NCBI RefSeq assembly: GCF_001570485.1
Contig: NZ_BCTA01000086.1
Coordinates: 1 to 64,000, forward strand
Length of the DNA: 64,000 nucleotides
Direction: 5' to 3'
Source of the DNA: Mycolicibacterium novocastrense
GTDB lineage: Bacteria > Actinomycetota > Actinomycetes > Mycobacteriales > Mycobacteriaceae
This document shows, piece by piece, positions 1 to 8,629 of the stretch. Within the stretch, counting starts at the first letter, position 1, and each line of letters starts with the position of its first letter. The notes under the pieces were generated by a model that saw nothing but the letters and a program-made list of their open reading frames with translations, did not search any database and was not told the origin of the DNA. A program made the position numbers and the translations under genes.

Positions 1-315
1 CACCCCACCCCATCGGACCCATCAACGATGAAGGACCCACAGGCCCCAGGAAAGCCCGCCCCACCCGGCGACACGGGACAGCACCTCTACGCCACCACAC
101 GAAAACCACTACCCAACAACACAACTCGGCATCACACCGAACCCACACCAATTACCACGCAAAATCCGGGTTAGATCCCGAAAGGGAACGCCGACTCAGA
201 GAGCTCGGCTGGCTGCCTCGGCTGAAGCCTGGTCCGCGAAATGATCGGCGCGTGCGCTAGCGGCGGGCCAGCTGGCGATTGGGCAATTTACGAGACAGGT
301 CCTGCTTTCGAGAAT
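1..315. other. Left edge, no supported gene
   Basis: A plus-strand frame is open from the first base to a TAG at 172-174 (57 codons) and is rich in Pro, Thr and His. It could be the tail of a gene cut by the window edge or a chance opening. Bases 175-315 lie beyond the stop that ends the relaxase remnant. I see no RNA gene, no repeat of the tRNA-Phe end and no recognisable domain here. Confidence 0.3.
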
Positions 316-3096
316 CTACAGTGCAAGGCCGTCGTCGATCGATATGCCGAGACCGATGTTGCGCGTACGGGCATCCTTAAATGTGTTTTGGTGCATGACG
401 CGGGTGAGCCAGCGAGAGTGCGCGAAAGTGCGGTGGCGAACTGCGGTGGTGCGGTCGTTGATGGCATTGCGGACACGTATTGGCAATGCCGCCTCTGCGG
501 TCCTGTCAACGAGGTCATGGGCAGTCATGGGGCCCTCGTCATGGGCGAGGACCGCACGAAACAGACTCGCCGCGTAGCGACTGCTTCCGCGGATCGTTTC
601 ACGACCTAACTCGGCGGACTCGTCTTGGTATTCGTGCTCGGCGGCGCGTCGGTAGAGGTAGCCGGTGTTGGTATCGCGGCCGCGGCTCATGGCGACGTAG
701 GCCAGTGTGCGGGTGGAGGTTTCGCCAAGGACGGCGTGGGTGGTGTCGGCGGTGGCGCCTTGAGCGGAGTGCACGGTAACCGCATAGCCGTGGGTGATGT
801 GCTGCCGGATGTAGTCGGTGGAGAACACGCCTAGGGTGTTGTCGTCGAGGCCGCCAATCGGTGGGTGTCGGTGTTGAGCTGGATGACCTGCCAACGTTGA
901 CCGTTGCGCACCGAGCTCTGTTCGGCTGCGGGATCGTCGAAGTTGCGCAGCGGGATGGACGCGTCGTTGTGGCGAGTGAGGATGAGGTCGCCGACGGCAA
1001 TGCGGTGTCCGCGCGCCCCGGCGAGAGTGGGCGCATTCTTATCGATGGTGTCCTGGTGGACGCGTTGGTTGAGGGCGTCGGCCATTTCGGTGGTGTCGCA
1101 CAGCAGCAGGGCGTCCTTGCCGGCGGCGCGGTCTGCTTGATAACCGGCCAGTGCATCGGCGGCCATGGTGATTTGATCGCCGCAGTGCAGCCGGTCATGG
1201 GTGCGATACCAGCCAATCGCGCGCCGCACGGCGGCCGGGCCGCCGTTGCGCAGCGCCAGGGAGGCGGCGCGTTCTTCGCGGTCGCGCATCCACCAGACTT
1301 CCGAGAGGTGTCGGGTCCAGGGCAGATCCGAACAGAGTTGGGCGAACATGCCACCGCGGGCTTTGACCGGGGCGAGGTGATGCTGATCGCCGACCAGGAC
1401 GGTCTTGGCCCCGGCGGCGGTGGTGGCGCTCAGCAATTCGCGCAGATCGGTGGTGCCGACCATGGCGGCCTCATCAACCACCACCAGCGTGCGCGGTTTG
1501 AGCTTTAGCTTGTTGTCCTGCAGGAGTTGTAGGGCTTTGGCGATGGTGTAGCCGTCATCGCCGGCACCTTCACGGAGCGCGACGTCGACGGCTTTACCGG
1601 TTGGGGCCAGCACCAGGGTGCGGCCGTAGCAGCGTCGCCGCGCGGCGCGCAGCGCCCGCATCGAGGTGGTCTTGCCCGCGCCCGCAGGCGCGGTCAGCGG
1701 CTGCACTAGCCACGGTGCGCGCCCAATTCTCTGCACGGCGCGCGCCTGATCCGCCGACAAGTGCGCGGTGTGCTCTTGGGTGTCCCACAGCTGGGCGCGC
1801 ACATCACGCGCGTCGACTAGATCCAGCACCGCGGCTTCCTCGTGCAGGATGGCGTCGAGGGTGAAGCGCTCATGGCCCTCGCGCTGATGCGCGGCCCGGG
1901 GCGCGGTCAGGCGCACACTGATCTGGTCGACGGCGGCTTCGACCAGCTCGCGGGGCGTGCGCTCACTGTCGACGGGGACCTGCGCACCAACGATCTCGAC
2001 CAATCGGCCCGAGTGAACGCCGCCTTATCTATCTGTTCGGCCGCGGCCAGGATGCGCGCCCGATCAAACGGAGTGCGCGCCGCCGCGCGCTGCGCCGCGC
2101 GGGCGCGGTCGAAGCCGGCGCGGTGCAACGCCAGACCGGGCACATCGACGCGCCACTGCTCCAACAACTGCCCCCAAGCGAGCTCCTCGGGTTTCGCCAG
2201 GCGCGTCGCCTTTTGCGCGGCAGCGAGCTGCGCCGCGCTCAACGGGCCCTCGAGCACGTTGAGGTTATGGGCGGCCCACTCGCGCAGCTGGGTGGAGCGC
2301 TGCGACCACGCGGTAATGGAGTCTCTACCCACGCCGGCGAGCTCGGCCATCCCGGTCGACGGATCTACCGGCGCCCACTCTAACCCGAGGGATCGGTGCA
2401 GTTCGCGGCGCAGGGTGGCCTGATAAATGACACCGGCGGCTTTGGCTTCGTGATACAGCGAGGTGCCATCGATCGACACCATGGCGCCGTCGGCGCGGGC
2501 CTGCCGGTTGGGCACGATGACCTGGGTGTGCAGGTGCGGGTCCCCACACCGCGACGTCTCGTGCTGGTAGGCGATCGCCGCCAACCCGGGCAGGCGCACC
2601 AGATCCTTTTCCCCGCTGTGCGGGTTGTGCACCCGGGTGTAGCCGGCATGGGTCGCCAGATACTCCATCGCTTCGGCCAGTGCGGTGGTGTGGGCGTCGG
2701 TGATCGCCTTGGCCACAACGTCATCGGCGCGCAGCGCCCGCACCAGCGAGACGCTTTTGGGGGCGGCGAACATGAGATCGAAGCCCTGGACACCGCGTTG
2801 TCCGAACATCCGGCCTTGTGCCCCGTTGGGTGCCACACCGTCATCGAGCCACAGGGCCACCACCGCGGCATCGGCCTTTCCCCGGCCCGTTGAATATCGC
2901 TCAGACCGACCAGTTTCGCGGTGCTGCGGGTGTCGCCGACGAGCAGCCATGTCGGGGTGCGGGTTTCGTGTTCGGAGTAGCACTCGCCCAACCCGCCACC
3001 TGCCTGCACGAGGTCGCGGGTGGCGGCCTGAGCGGTTTGGGCGGTGTCGATGTAGTAGTTGATCGACCACCGCTTAAACTTGGAGATCGTCAACAA
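316..3096 (-). pseudogene. MobF/TrwC-type conjugative relaxase-helicase, broken by three frameshifts
   Basis: The intact family protein nicks plasmid or ICE DNA at oriT and unwinds it during conjugation. The probable start is TTG at 3096, giving LTISKFKRW with the nicking tyrosines in INYYIDTA. An HUH-like metal motif follows (GDPHLHTQVIV), then helicase Walker A (TAPAGAGKTTS), Walker B (LVVVDEAAMVG) and a late helicase motif (VTVHSAQGATAD). The frame shifts near 2885 (extra base in a G/A run), near 2003 (missing G) and near 865 (missing base). The last frame stops with TAG at 316-318. Joining the frames gives one continuous family-like protein of roughly 920 residues, so this is one decayed gene rather than four. 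Alternatively the indels are assembly errors, although most other genes in the window are intact. It belongs to the element integrated at tRNA-Phe. Confidence 0.85.
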
Positions 3097-3146
3097 CGGT
3101 GCGCCTACCCATAGTGATTGCGGCGCATCGGATCCGGCTACCGCGG

Positions 3147-3198
3147 TTGTGGCACTTGCTGTGCCACAATCATTCTCGCACCCTTGTGCAATTGTGCC
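3147..3198. repeat. Inverted repeat cluster upstream of the relaxase (candidate oriT or operator)
   Basis: A perfect 9-bp inverted repeat, TTGTGGCAC (3147-3155) and GTGCCACAA (3161-3169), is separated by 5 bases. It is followed by TTGTGC at 3184-3189 and TTGTGCC at 3192-3198. It sits in the gap between the divergent relaxase and excisionase-like genes, where a nic region or a regulator operator would be expected. The function is inferred from position only. Confidence 0.5.
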
Positions 3199-3278
3199 AT
3201 ACGGAAATTTGTGGGCATTATGGGCGGAACGCTTGGGGGTGCGGACTGCTGTATGTGAGCGTTGAGTCAAGAGAAGCA

Positions 3279-3581
3279 ATGGAAGCTGTTGAGAATCAGT
3301 TGTGTAATACCGCTCAACGAAGAGCGGATGCTTCGACCCAGACTCCCTTCAACCTCAGTGAGTTTCCAATGACGAAATCCCTTTCCGACGGTCGCGAGAT
3401 ACTTACGGCCGAAGAAGTTCATCACATGACCAGTGTGCCGGTCTCCACGCTGCATGACTGGGCCGCCAAACGAGAGCGCGGCCTGCCGGCGCCGTGCCCC
3501 CACCACATCCGGCTAAGCAATAGACATCGGCGACGGACTCGCAGAGATGTCGATGAGTGGATTGAGTCGGCTCGGATCTAG
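3279..3581 (+). CDS. Excisionase-like helix-turn-helix protein
   Basis: A small protein whose C-terminal 70 residues match the MerR-like HTH_17/excisionase pattern: ILTAEEVHHM, then VPVSTLHDWA, a basic wing and RRDVDEWIES. Such proteins bend DNA at attachment sites to favour excision or act as repressors in mobile elements. The start is unsure. ATG 3279 has AAGAGAA just upstream, whereas GTG 3255 and ATG 3369 are in-frame alternatives, the latter giving a 70-residue protein that is almost all HTH. It lies 106 bp before the integrase on the same strand, the usual xis-int arrangement. The family is clear, the role as Xis is inferred. Confidence 0.7.
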   Translation: MEAVENQLCNTAQRRADASTQTPFNLSEFPMTKSLSDGREILTAEEVHHMTSVPVSTLHDWAAKRERGLPAPCPHHIRLSNRHRRRTRRDVDEWIESARI

Positions 3582-3687
3582 ACCACGCTTGTCGGACCCT
3601 GCGCATAGCCTCTAATCAGAGCCAAATGCTCTGCAGCAGAACAGGTATGACTGCGCACTGATAATTAGCGGTCTTTAAGGGGCGCCC

Positions 3688-4773
3688 ATGTCGATTCAGC
3701 GACGAGAAACCAAGGAGGGCGTCCGCTACGACGTTCAGTGGCGACTACCAGACCGTACAAAGCGGAATAAGACCTTCAGCACCGAACGCGCCGCAAAGCA
3801 GTTCGAAGCCAGACTGGTTACGAGTAGCGCAAGTGGTGAATCTCTAGACCCTCGCGGCGGCGGAACCGAACTAGAGACGGTGTATCGATCCTGGATCGCG
3901 TCGCGCCCTGACCTGAGCGCCAAAGTCCGTCGTGGATACGAAGACAATTGGCGACTGCGGATCCAGCCGCGGTTCGGCAATTGGCCCATCGCCAAGATCG
4001 ACCACGAGTCCATTCAGCGGTGGGTGAACGAGATGTCGGCCTCCGGACTTAGTCCCCGGACTGTCCGATGGACGCACACGGTTCTCAGGATGTCGCTCGA
4101 CTATGCAGTCGATGACGGCCGGCTCATCGCCAAGAATCCCGCCACGCGGACCAAATTCCCGCCAATGCGGCGAACAACCCACGTCTACCTCACCGCAAGC
4201 GAAGTGGCTCAGCTGTCGGATGCATGCGGCGCTCAGGGTGACGTCGTGCTGATCCTGGCCTACACCGGACTGCGGTTCGGCGAGCTCACCGGGTTGAACG
4301 TCGAAGACATCGACATCGCCGCCAGGCGCATTCGAATTTGTCGCTCGATCACCCAGGTTGGCGGCCGACTGGTTGAAGGCAATCCAAAATCCGAGGCTGG
4401 CAGACGGTCGGTGCCCATCCCGGAACGTCTGGTGCCTGCGCTGAAGGCGCGACTCGAAAGCCGGCCACCCGGCGCTCCGGCCGTCGCTTCCCCCCGCGGG
4501 TCACGGCTTGGGCTTGAGAATTGGAAACGCTCGGTCAACTGGAAAGTGGCGATTGCCAAGATCGGCCGAGACAAAATGCGCGTGCACGATCTTCGGCACA
4601 CTTACGCATCGCTTTCACGGCGCGCCGGCGCCGACCTTCGCTTGTTGCAGAAAGCCATGGGGCACGCCTCCATCACCGTCACCGCCCACATCTACGCCGA
4701 CCTTTTCGATGATGAACTCGACAACATCGCGGCCGCGCTCGACTCGCTCGATGACGTTGGGCAGGACCACTGA
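3688..4773 (+). CDS. int: Tyrosine site-specific integrase
   Basis: A 361-residue phage/ICE-type tyrosine recombinase. The N-terminal 60 residues form an arm-type DNA-binding region (SIQRRETKEGVRYDVQWR). A SAM-like core-binding domain follows (about 65-165), then the catalytic domain. The catalytic residues are visible: Arg in YTGLRFGEL, His-x-x-Arg in VHDLRHTYASL, His in MGHASI and the nucleophile Tyr in AHIYADLF. The length is normal for the family. The gene ends 120 bp from the 3' end of tRNA-Phe, the typical placement of an integrase beside its tRNA target. It is intact, unlike the relaxase, so the element may still be excisable. Confidence 0.95.
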   Translation: MSIQRRETKEGVRYDVQWRLPDRTKRNKTFSTERAAKQFEARLVTSSASGESLDPRGGGTELETVYRSWIASRPDLSAKVRRGYEDNWRLRIQPRFGNWPIAKIDHESIQRWVNEMSASGLSPRTVRWTHTVLRMSLDYAVDDGRLIAKNPATRTKFPPMRRTTHVYLTASEVAQLSDACGAQGDVVLILAYTGLRFGELTGLNVEDIDIAARRIRICRSITQVGGRLVEGNPKSEAGRRSVPIPERLVPALKARLESRPPGAPAVASPRGSRLGLENWKRSVNWKVAIAKIGRDKMRVHDLRHTYASLSRRAGADLRLLQKAMGHASITVTAHIYADLFDDELDNIAAALDSLDDVGQDH

Positions 4774-4802
4774 GGTATCTCTGCCGCTGGCGGCTCCTCG
4801 AT

Positions 4803-4823
4803 TTGGCCCCATATTGGCCCCAT
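4803..4823. repeat. Two 10-bp direct repeats between int and the tRNA
   Basis: TTGGCCCCAT occurs at 4803-4812 and 4814-4823, one helical turn (11 bp) apart. Short direct repeats spaced this way beside a tyrosine integrase gene and its tRNA target are typical of arm-type integrase sites. That role is inferred. Confidence 0.4.
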
Positions 4824-4892
4824 CGTCGGCTCAAATCACCAAGGGGGAGGCTCAGCGGCGGGACGTAGACACCCATCGAGCTGGGCAATTCT

Positions 4893-4940
4893 TGGTGGCC
4901 AGGGCCGGGATCGAACCGGCGACCTTCCGCTTTTCAGGCG
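4893..4940. other. Likely attachment-site end of the integrated element (3' part of tRNA-Phe)
   Basis: The intact tRNA-Phe has its 3' end facing the integrase gene. Tyrosine integrases of this class usually recombine within the 3' half of a tRNA and carry a copy of it, which keeps the tRNA functional. The core would lie in about 4893-4940. The matching copy should lie left of this window, as none is seen in 1-4890. The boundary is inferred from the layout. Confidence 0.45.
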
Positions 4941-4969
4941 GACGCTCGTACCAACTGAGCTACCTGGCC
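4896..4969 (-). tRNA. tRNA-Phe (GAA)
   Basis: A full cloverleaf on the minus strand. Acceptor GGCCAGG pairs with CCTGGCC. The anticodon arm TCCGC-CTGAAAA-GCGGA gives GAA, and the T arm GGTTCGATCC is present. The discriminator is A, and CCA is encoded at 4895-4893. First of three minus-strand tRNA genes and the probable integration target of the element to its left. Confidence 0.95.
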
Positions 4970-5014
4970 CGGAAGGCACCGCTCGGGCGTAACCCAGATG
5001 CCTCGCCGCAATGG

Positions 5015-5088
5015 CGACCCTGACGGGACTCGAACCCGCGACCTCCGCCGTGACAGGGCGGCGCGCTAACCAACTGCGCCACAGGGCC
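5015..5088 (-). tRNA. tRNA-Asp (GTC)
   Basis: Cloverleaf on the minus strand with acceptor GGCCCTG/CAGGGTC, anticodon arm CCGCC-CTGTCAC-GGCGG (GTC), T arm GGTTCGAGTCC and discriminator G. It lies 45 bp upstream of tRNA-Phe in the same orientation and is probably co-transcribed with it. Confidence 0.95.
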
Positions 5089-5121
5089 TTGCTTGCGTCC
5101 CATCGTACGGGTCGCTGCGTG

Positions 5122-5194
5122 TACCCCCTACGGGATTCGAACCCGCGCTACCGCCTTGAAAGGGCGGCGTCCTAGGCCGCTAGACGAAGGGGGC
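5122..5194 (-). tRNA. tRNA-Glu (TTC)
   Basis: Cloverleaf on the minus strand with acceptor GCCCCCT/AGGGGGT, anticodon arm CCGCC-CTTTCAA-GGCGG (TTC), T arm GGTTCGAATCC and discriminator A. It is the promoter-proximal member of the Glu-Asp-Phe tRNA cluster. The 120 bp to the divergent tRNA-Lys should hold both promoters. Confidence 0.95.
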
Positions 5195-5316
5195 CCAGCC
5201 GAATCTCTCCGGGGTACTCGCAACGCGATGACGTTGGGAGCTTCGATAGCTTAGGTTATCGGCACCGGAATCCTCAAACGAGGGCGACGCGGGTCACCCA
5301 GTATCCTGTCCATCGC

Positions 5317-5389
5317 GCCCCTATAGCTCAGTTGGTAGAGCTACGGACTTTTAATCCGCAGGTCCCAGGTTCGAGCCCTGGTGGGGGCA
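5317..5389 (+). tRNA. tRNA-Lys (TTT)
   Basis: Cloverleaf on the plus strand with acceptor GCCCCTA/TGGGGGC, anticodon arm ACGGA-CTTTTAA-TCCGC (TTT), T arm GGTTCGAGCCC and discriminator A. It is divergent from the Glu-Asp-Phe cluster, the same four-tRNA grouping I remember from M. tuberculosis (lysT, gluT, aspT, pheU). Confidence 0.95.
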
Positions 5390-5395
5390 CTGAGG

Positions 5396-5401
5396 TAAAT
5401 T
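5396..5401 (+). promoter_or_regulatory. -10 box TAAATT for a leaderless mRNA
   Basis: TAAATT ends 6 bases before ATG 5408. This spacing places the transcript start at or next to the A of ATG and supports that start codon. Confidence 0.45.
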
Positions 5402-5407
5402 CCGGCC

Positions 5408-5758
5408 ATGACACGTCTCCGTGTCCGCAGGCTCGCCACGCGCACCCTGGTGGCACTCGCCATTGTGGTGGGCATAGTGGCGGGCGTCGTCGTGGTCGCA
5501 AACATGCCGATCGTGTCGAATGCCTGGTCCACCGCGACAGAGCCGGCGTATGTGATTCCGGCGGAGTCGTCGATGTGGCGCTTCACACCGACTCAGATGA
5601 ATGAGGGCTCCGGCGACTGGTGGGTCTACGGACAAGACGACCGCAACTACTACTACTTCACGGGGCAGGGAGAACCGCCCTACCTCGTCATGCCCAAAGC
5701 AGAGGCGACGGCGTGCGCCGGATTCGAGGGCACCGACTATCGCACCTGGTGTCGTTGA
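5408..5758 (+). CDS. Small membrane-anchored conserved protein
   Basis: A 116-residue protein with a basic N-terminus and one strong hydrophobic segment at about 12-33, followed by an extracytoplasmic domain rich in Trp and Tyr (DWWVYGQDDRNYYYF). It ends with two Cys (ATACAGFEG and TWCR) that could form a disulfide. I recognise it only as a mycobacterial conserved hypothetical. It stands alone between tRNA-Lys and the DUF2236 gene. The ATG start is supported by a -10 box 6 bases upstream. No function is proposed. Confidence 0.75.
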   Translation: MTRLRVRRLATRTLVALAIVVGIVAGVVVVANMPIVSNAWSTATEPAYVIPAESSMWRFTPTQMNEGSGDWWVYGQDDRNYYYFTGQGEPPYLVMPKAEATACAGFEGTDYRTWCR

Positions 5759-5817
5759 CCGGCTGCCTCGCAGCAGCTGGCAAGCGCCACAATTACATTC
5801 AGGGCGTTACCGCCGAA

Positions 5818-6852
5818 TCAGACCTGCGGACAGTAGAACTGTGGCTGGCCCCGGTACTCGACCGGTGGGAGGTTGCGCGCCGGCGTCTCGACCAGCGGGG
5901 CGTCCACCGGCAGCCGACCTGTCGCGCGGTCGATCGCAGAACGCTTGCGCGGGTGCATCAGCCACCGCTTGGGCAACACCTTGGTGGCCAGCGTCACGAC
6001 ATCGCAGAAGCGGCGGTGCAGCCACTCCTGGCGGGGTGACCAGTCATAACCCATCAACTCCCGAACCGACGGATCGTAGAGGGCGACGGTCATGAACGTC
6101 AGAAAGCGCTGCATCACTTGGAGGTTCAGCCGCCACAACGGATCAGGAATCCACTCCAGCGACGGGTGCTTGGGCATCGTCGAGAGATCCATCACCTCCC
6201 GGGCTGCCCAGTTGTTCTCTAAGACGTTGTTGCACATGTGATCCCAGTACTCCTGGAATTCTTCCCACGTCTTGGGCACCGGCCGCATACTCATCCCGTA
6301 CATCCGGTACCAGGTGATGTGTTCGTCGAACAGCTGCCGCTTCTGGTCCTCGGTCAGTCCGCCACCGAACTTCTCGGCGGCCAGCAGGGTGGACTTGAAG
6401 AACGTCGCGTGTGCCCAGTAGAAGACGTCGGGGTTCAGCGCGCTGTAGCGTCGGCCGCGCTCGTCGGTGCCCTTGATGCCGATGTGGTAATCGCGGACCT
6501 CCGCGCCCGTCTTCGGCGCGCGATCACCGTCGAAGACCACGCCGCCGATGGGGTAGATCGAACGCAGCAGCCGCGGGATCCGCTCCATGAAGAAGATCGA
6601 GTGCTCCTGCACGGCGGCGCCCAACTGCGGGTGCATGTTCTGCATCGAGCCCGCCCAGGTGCCCTGGAACAGGCCGGTCCACTGACCGAAGTACCGCCAC
6701 GTCAGCGAGTCGGGGCCCAGCGGCAACGGTGGCGCGTCGTAACCGCCTGAGGTCACCGGGCAGCCCGCCGCCAGCGAGGACGCGTCCTGCTGCCCTTCGG
6801 ACGGGCGCCGCTCCCGGGACACGGGGCACGTTTCAGACGTATCTTGAGTCAC
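5818..6852 (-). CDS. DUF2236 (MpaB/Lcp-like) oxygenase-family protein
   Basis: A 344-residue member of the DUF2236 family, which includes the bacterial latex-clearing protein and fungal MpaB. Members seen biochemically are haem b oxygenases, but the substrate of the mycobacterial proteins is unknown to me. Family-like stretches are GGVVFDGDRAPKTGAEVRDYH, FYWAHATFFKS and DEHITWYRMYGM, with conserved His and Arg residues that could bind haem. No signal peptide is seen; the N-terminal 35 residues look disordered. It is divergent from the TetR gene at 6918, its likely regulator, across 65 bp. It matches Rv0826 from memory. The start is GTG at 6852. Confidence 0.8.
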   Translation of the reverse strand: MTQDTSETCPVSRERRPSEGQQDASSLAAGCPVTSGGYDAPPLPLGPDSLTWRYFGQWTGLFQGTWAGSMQNMHPQLGAAVQEHSIFFMERIPRLLRSIYPIGGVVFDGDRAPKTGAEVRDYHIGIKGTDERGRRYSALNPDVFYWAHATFFKSTLLAAEKFGGGLTEDQKRQLFDEHITWYRMYGMSMRPVPKTWEEFQEYWDHMCNNVLENNWAAREVMDLSTMPKHPSLEWIPDPLWRLNLQVMQRFLTFMTVALYDPSVRELMGYDWSPRQEWLHRRFCDVVTLATKVLPKRWLMHPRKRSAIDRATGRLPVDAPLVETPARNLPPVEYRGQPQFYCPQV

Positions 6853-6917
6853 TGGTGTACTTCCGTCCGGAGGTAGATTCTGACTACGGGCGTTGTCATA
6901 CCGAGCTTAGGAGGGAT

Positions 6918-7502
6918 GTGCCTTCGGGTCAAAGACGGGGCCGATGGTCGGGCGTGCCGTTGCAGGACCGTCAGATGCTTCGCCGCGACGAACTCATCGC
7001 CGCGGGAGTGGAACTGCTCGGCGCCGCCGAGGGCCCGTCCCTGACCGTCCGCGCCGTGTGCCGGGCGGCCGGGTTGACCGAGCGCTACTTCTACGAGAGC
7101 TTCGCCGACCGCGACGAATTCGTCCGTGCCGTGTACGACGACGTCTGCGCAAAAGCCATGTCCACCTTGACGTCGGCCGAAACCCCGCGCGACGCCGTCG
7201 AGCGGTTCGTCGCCCTGATGGTCGACGACCCGACCCGAGGCCGCGTCCTGCTGCTCGCGCCGGCCAGCGAACCCGTGCTGACGCGCTCAGGCGCCGAGTG
7301 GATGCCCAGCTTCATCGAGCTGCTGCAGCGCAAGCTCACCCGCATCACCGATCCCGACCGGGCGGCGATGGTGGCCACCGGGCTGATCGGGGCCCTGACC
7401 GCGCTGTTCACCGCCTACCTCAACGGCAGGCTGGCCGCCACGCGAGAACGCTTCATCGACTACTGCGTCGAAATGCTGCTCGGCCGGGTGTCGAGCTACT
7501 AG
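6918..7502 (+). CDS. TetR-family transcriptional regulator
   Basis: A 194-residue regulator. The N-terminal HTH is clear: RRDELIAAGVELL, then LTVRAVCRAAGLTERYFYESF. The C-terminal ligand domain ends in LIGALTALFTAYLNG. I chose GTG 6918 because AGGAGGG (6909-6915) lies directly upstream. A longer in-frame opening reaches back across the neighbouring DUF2236 start and is unlikely. The two divergent genes share a short promoter region, so autoregulation and control of the DUF2236 gene are the natural inference. Similar to Rv0825c from memory. Confidence 0.85.
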   Translation: MPSGQRRGRWSGVPLQDRQMLRRDELIAAGVELLGAAEGPSLTVRAVCRAAGLTERYFYESFADRDEFVRAVYDDVCAKAMSTLTSAETPRDAVERFVALMVDDPTRGRVLLLAPASEPVLTRSGAEWMPSFIELLQRKLTRITDPDRAAMVATGLIGALTALFTAYLNGRLAATRERFIDYCVEMLLGRVSSY

Positions 7503-7508
7503 ACCGGC

Positions 7509-7925
7509 CTACTCGTCGGGCGTGACCGGCGCTTCCAGCTCCTCCTGCTCCTCGTTGGCAGCTTCCTCCTCGGCCTTCGACTTGGCCGCCCGCCCGAGCG
7601 GATTGGCCACCGACGCACCGGGATTCGTCGCCGTCGCGTATCCACCCGCACAGTTCAGCGCGAGGTGGACCTGACTGCCGGACTCGGCGATGCGCAAGAA
7701 CGACGCGTCCCATGCATTGGTGACGATGCAATCGCCGAGGTCGAGTTTGTCGCCCACCCGGGCGGCGACCACGGCCGTGTCACCGCCCTCCTCGATGGCC
7801 GAGACCGCGTCGGAGTAGGTCTGCCCCACGACGTCCGGGGCGGCCGCCGCCGTCGCCGTGCCGAACAGCGCCATCACCGGCACCGCTGCACCGACCGCGC
7901 CGATCCCCAACATTCGCATTCGCAT
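7509..7925 (-). CDS. Secreted PASTA-like small protein, paralogue 1
   Basis: A 138-residue exported protein. The signal peptide ends near ATAAAA at about 24. The mature part begins PDVVGQTYSDAVSAIEEGG, the pattern of a PASTA repeat, and continues with ARVGDKLDLGDCIVTNAWD. Two Cys (in GDCIVT and LNCAG) could form a disulfide. A charged Glu/Lys helix follows, and the extreme C-terminus reads LEAPVTPDE. It is the last of three tandem paralogues on this strand. ATG 7925 was chosen because it opens the signal peptide and has GGAGG upstream; a longer opening to 7997 lacks signal-peptide character. The function is unknown; PASTA domains elsewhere bind peptidoglycan. Confidence 0.75.
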   Translation of the reverse strand: MRMRMLGIGAVGAAVPVMALFGTATAAAAPDVVGQTYSDAVSAIEEGGDTAVVAARVGDKLDLGDCIVTNAWDASFLRIAESGSQVHLALNCAGGYATATNPGASVANPLGRAAKSKAEEEAANEEQEELEAPVTPDE

Positions 7926-8080
7926 CCTCTGCCCGCCTCCGTGAGTGTGCTCCGAGGCGGGCGACATGCTGCCGTCCACCCCGGGCGTGGATTCCACGCC
8001 ACCTTCACGGGGCTGTGTGAACGGAGGGATGCGCCGACGTTGACGCCGGGTGAAAACCGTTGAGGACTATGAAGACTGCG

Positions 8081-8506
8081 TTAATTGTCGGGCGTGACGG
8101 GCGATTCCAGCTCTGACAGTTCCTGCTTCTCGGCTTCCTCTTCGGCCTTTGACTTGGCCGCGCGTCCAAGCGGATTGGCCACGGAGGCACCGGGATTGGT
8201 GGCGGTTGCGTACTCGCCTGCGCAGTTCAACGCCACAAACATCTCGCTCTCGTCGGCCTGGCTGATCCGCAGGAACGACGAGTCCCAGATGTTGGTGACG
8301 ATGCAGTCGCCGAGGTCGAGTTTGTCACCGACCCGAGCGGCGACCACCGCTCTGCCGCCGGCGTTCTCGATCTGTTCCTGAGCGTCGGAGTACTTCATGC
8401 CCACGACGCTAGGAGCGGCCGAGGCGGTGCCCGAGCCGAAGAGAACCGCCGATGCGGCGCCAATACTCATCGCCGAGATGAAACCGATGGAGATGATCTT
8501 CTGCAC
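8081..8506 (-). CDS. Secreted PASTA-like small protein, paralogue 2
   Basis: A 141-residue exported protein very close to paralogue 1. It has a signal peptide (VQKIISIGFISAMS to TASAA), then PSVVGMKYSDAQEQIENAGG and the shared ARVGDKLDLGDCIVTN block. A second Cys lies in ALNCAGEY. The ATATNPGASVANPLGRAAKS block is identical to the neighbour, and the C-terminus is LESPVTPDN. GTG 8506 has GGAGG nine bases upstream; TTG 8515 touches that site and is less likely. The near identity to paralogue 1 suggests a recent duplication. Confidence 0.75.
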   Translation of the reverse strand: MQKIISIGFISAMSIGAASAVLFGSGTASAAPSVVGMKYSDAQEQIENAGGRAVVAARVGDKLDLGDCIVTNIWDSSFLRISQADESEMFVALNCAGEYATATNPGASVANPLGRAAKSKAEEEAEKQELSELESPVTPDN

Positions 8507-8629
8507 GTGCCCCAACCTCCGTGTCCGGGCGATGACCGCCGCGTTAACGCTGGTGGCAGTCTATTGCGGTTCGGTATACATCGCCACCGGAGGGAAGTGC
8601 CGGTTTTTAAGGCCCGGACCTGCGAGGAC

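Noticed and set aside
1..315. Second copy of the tRNA-Phe 3' end marking the left end of the element
   Set aside because: No stretch resembling the tRNA T arm or acceptor end is present, so the left boundary must lie outside the window.
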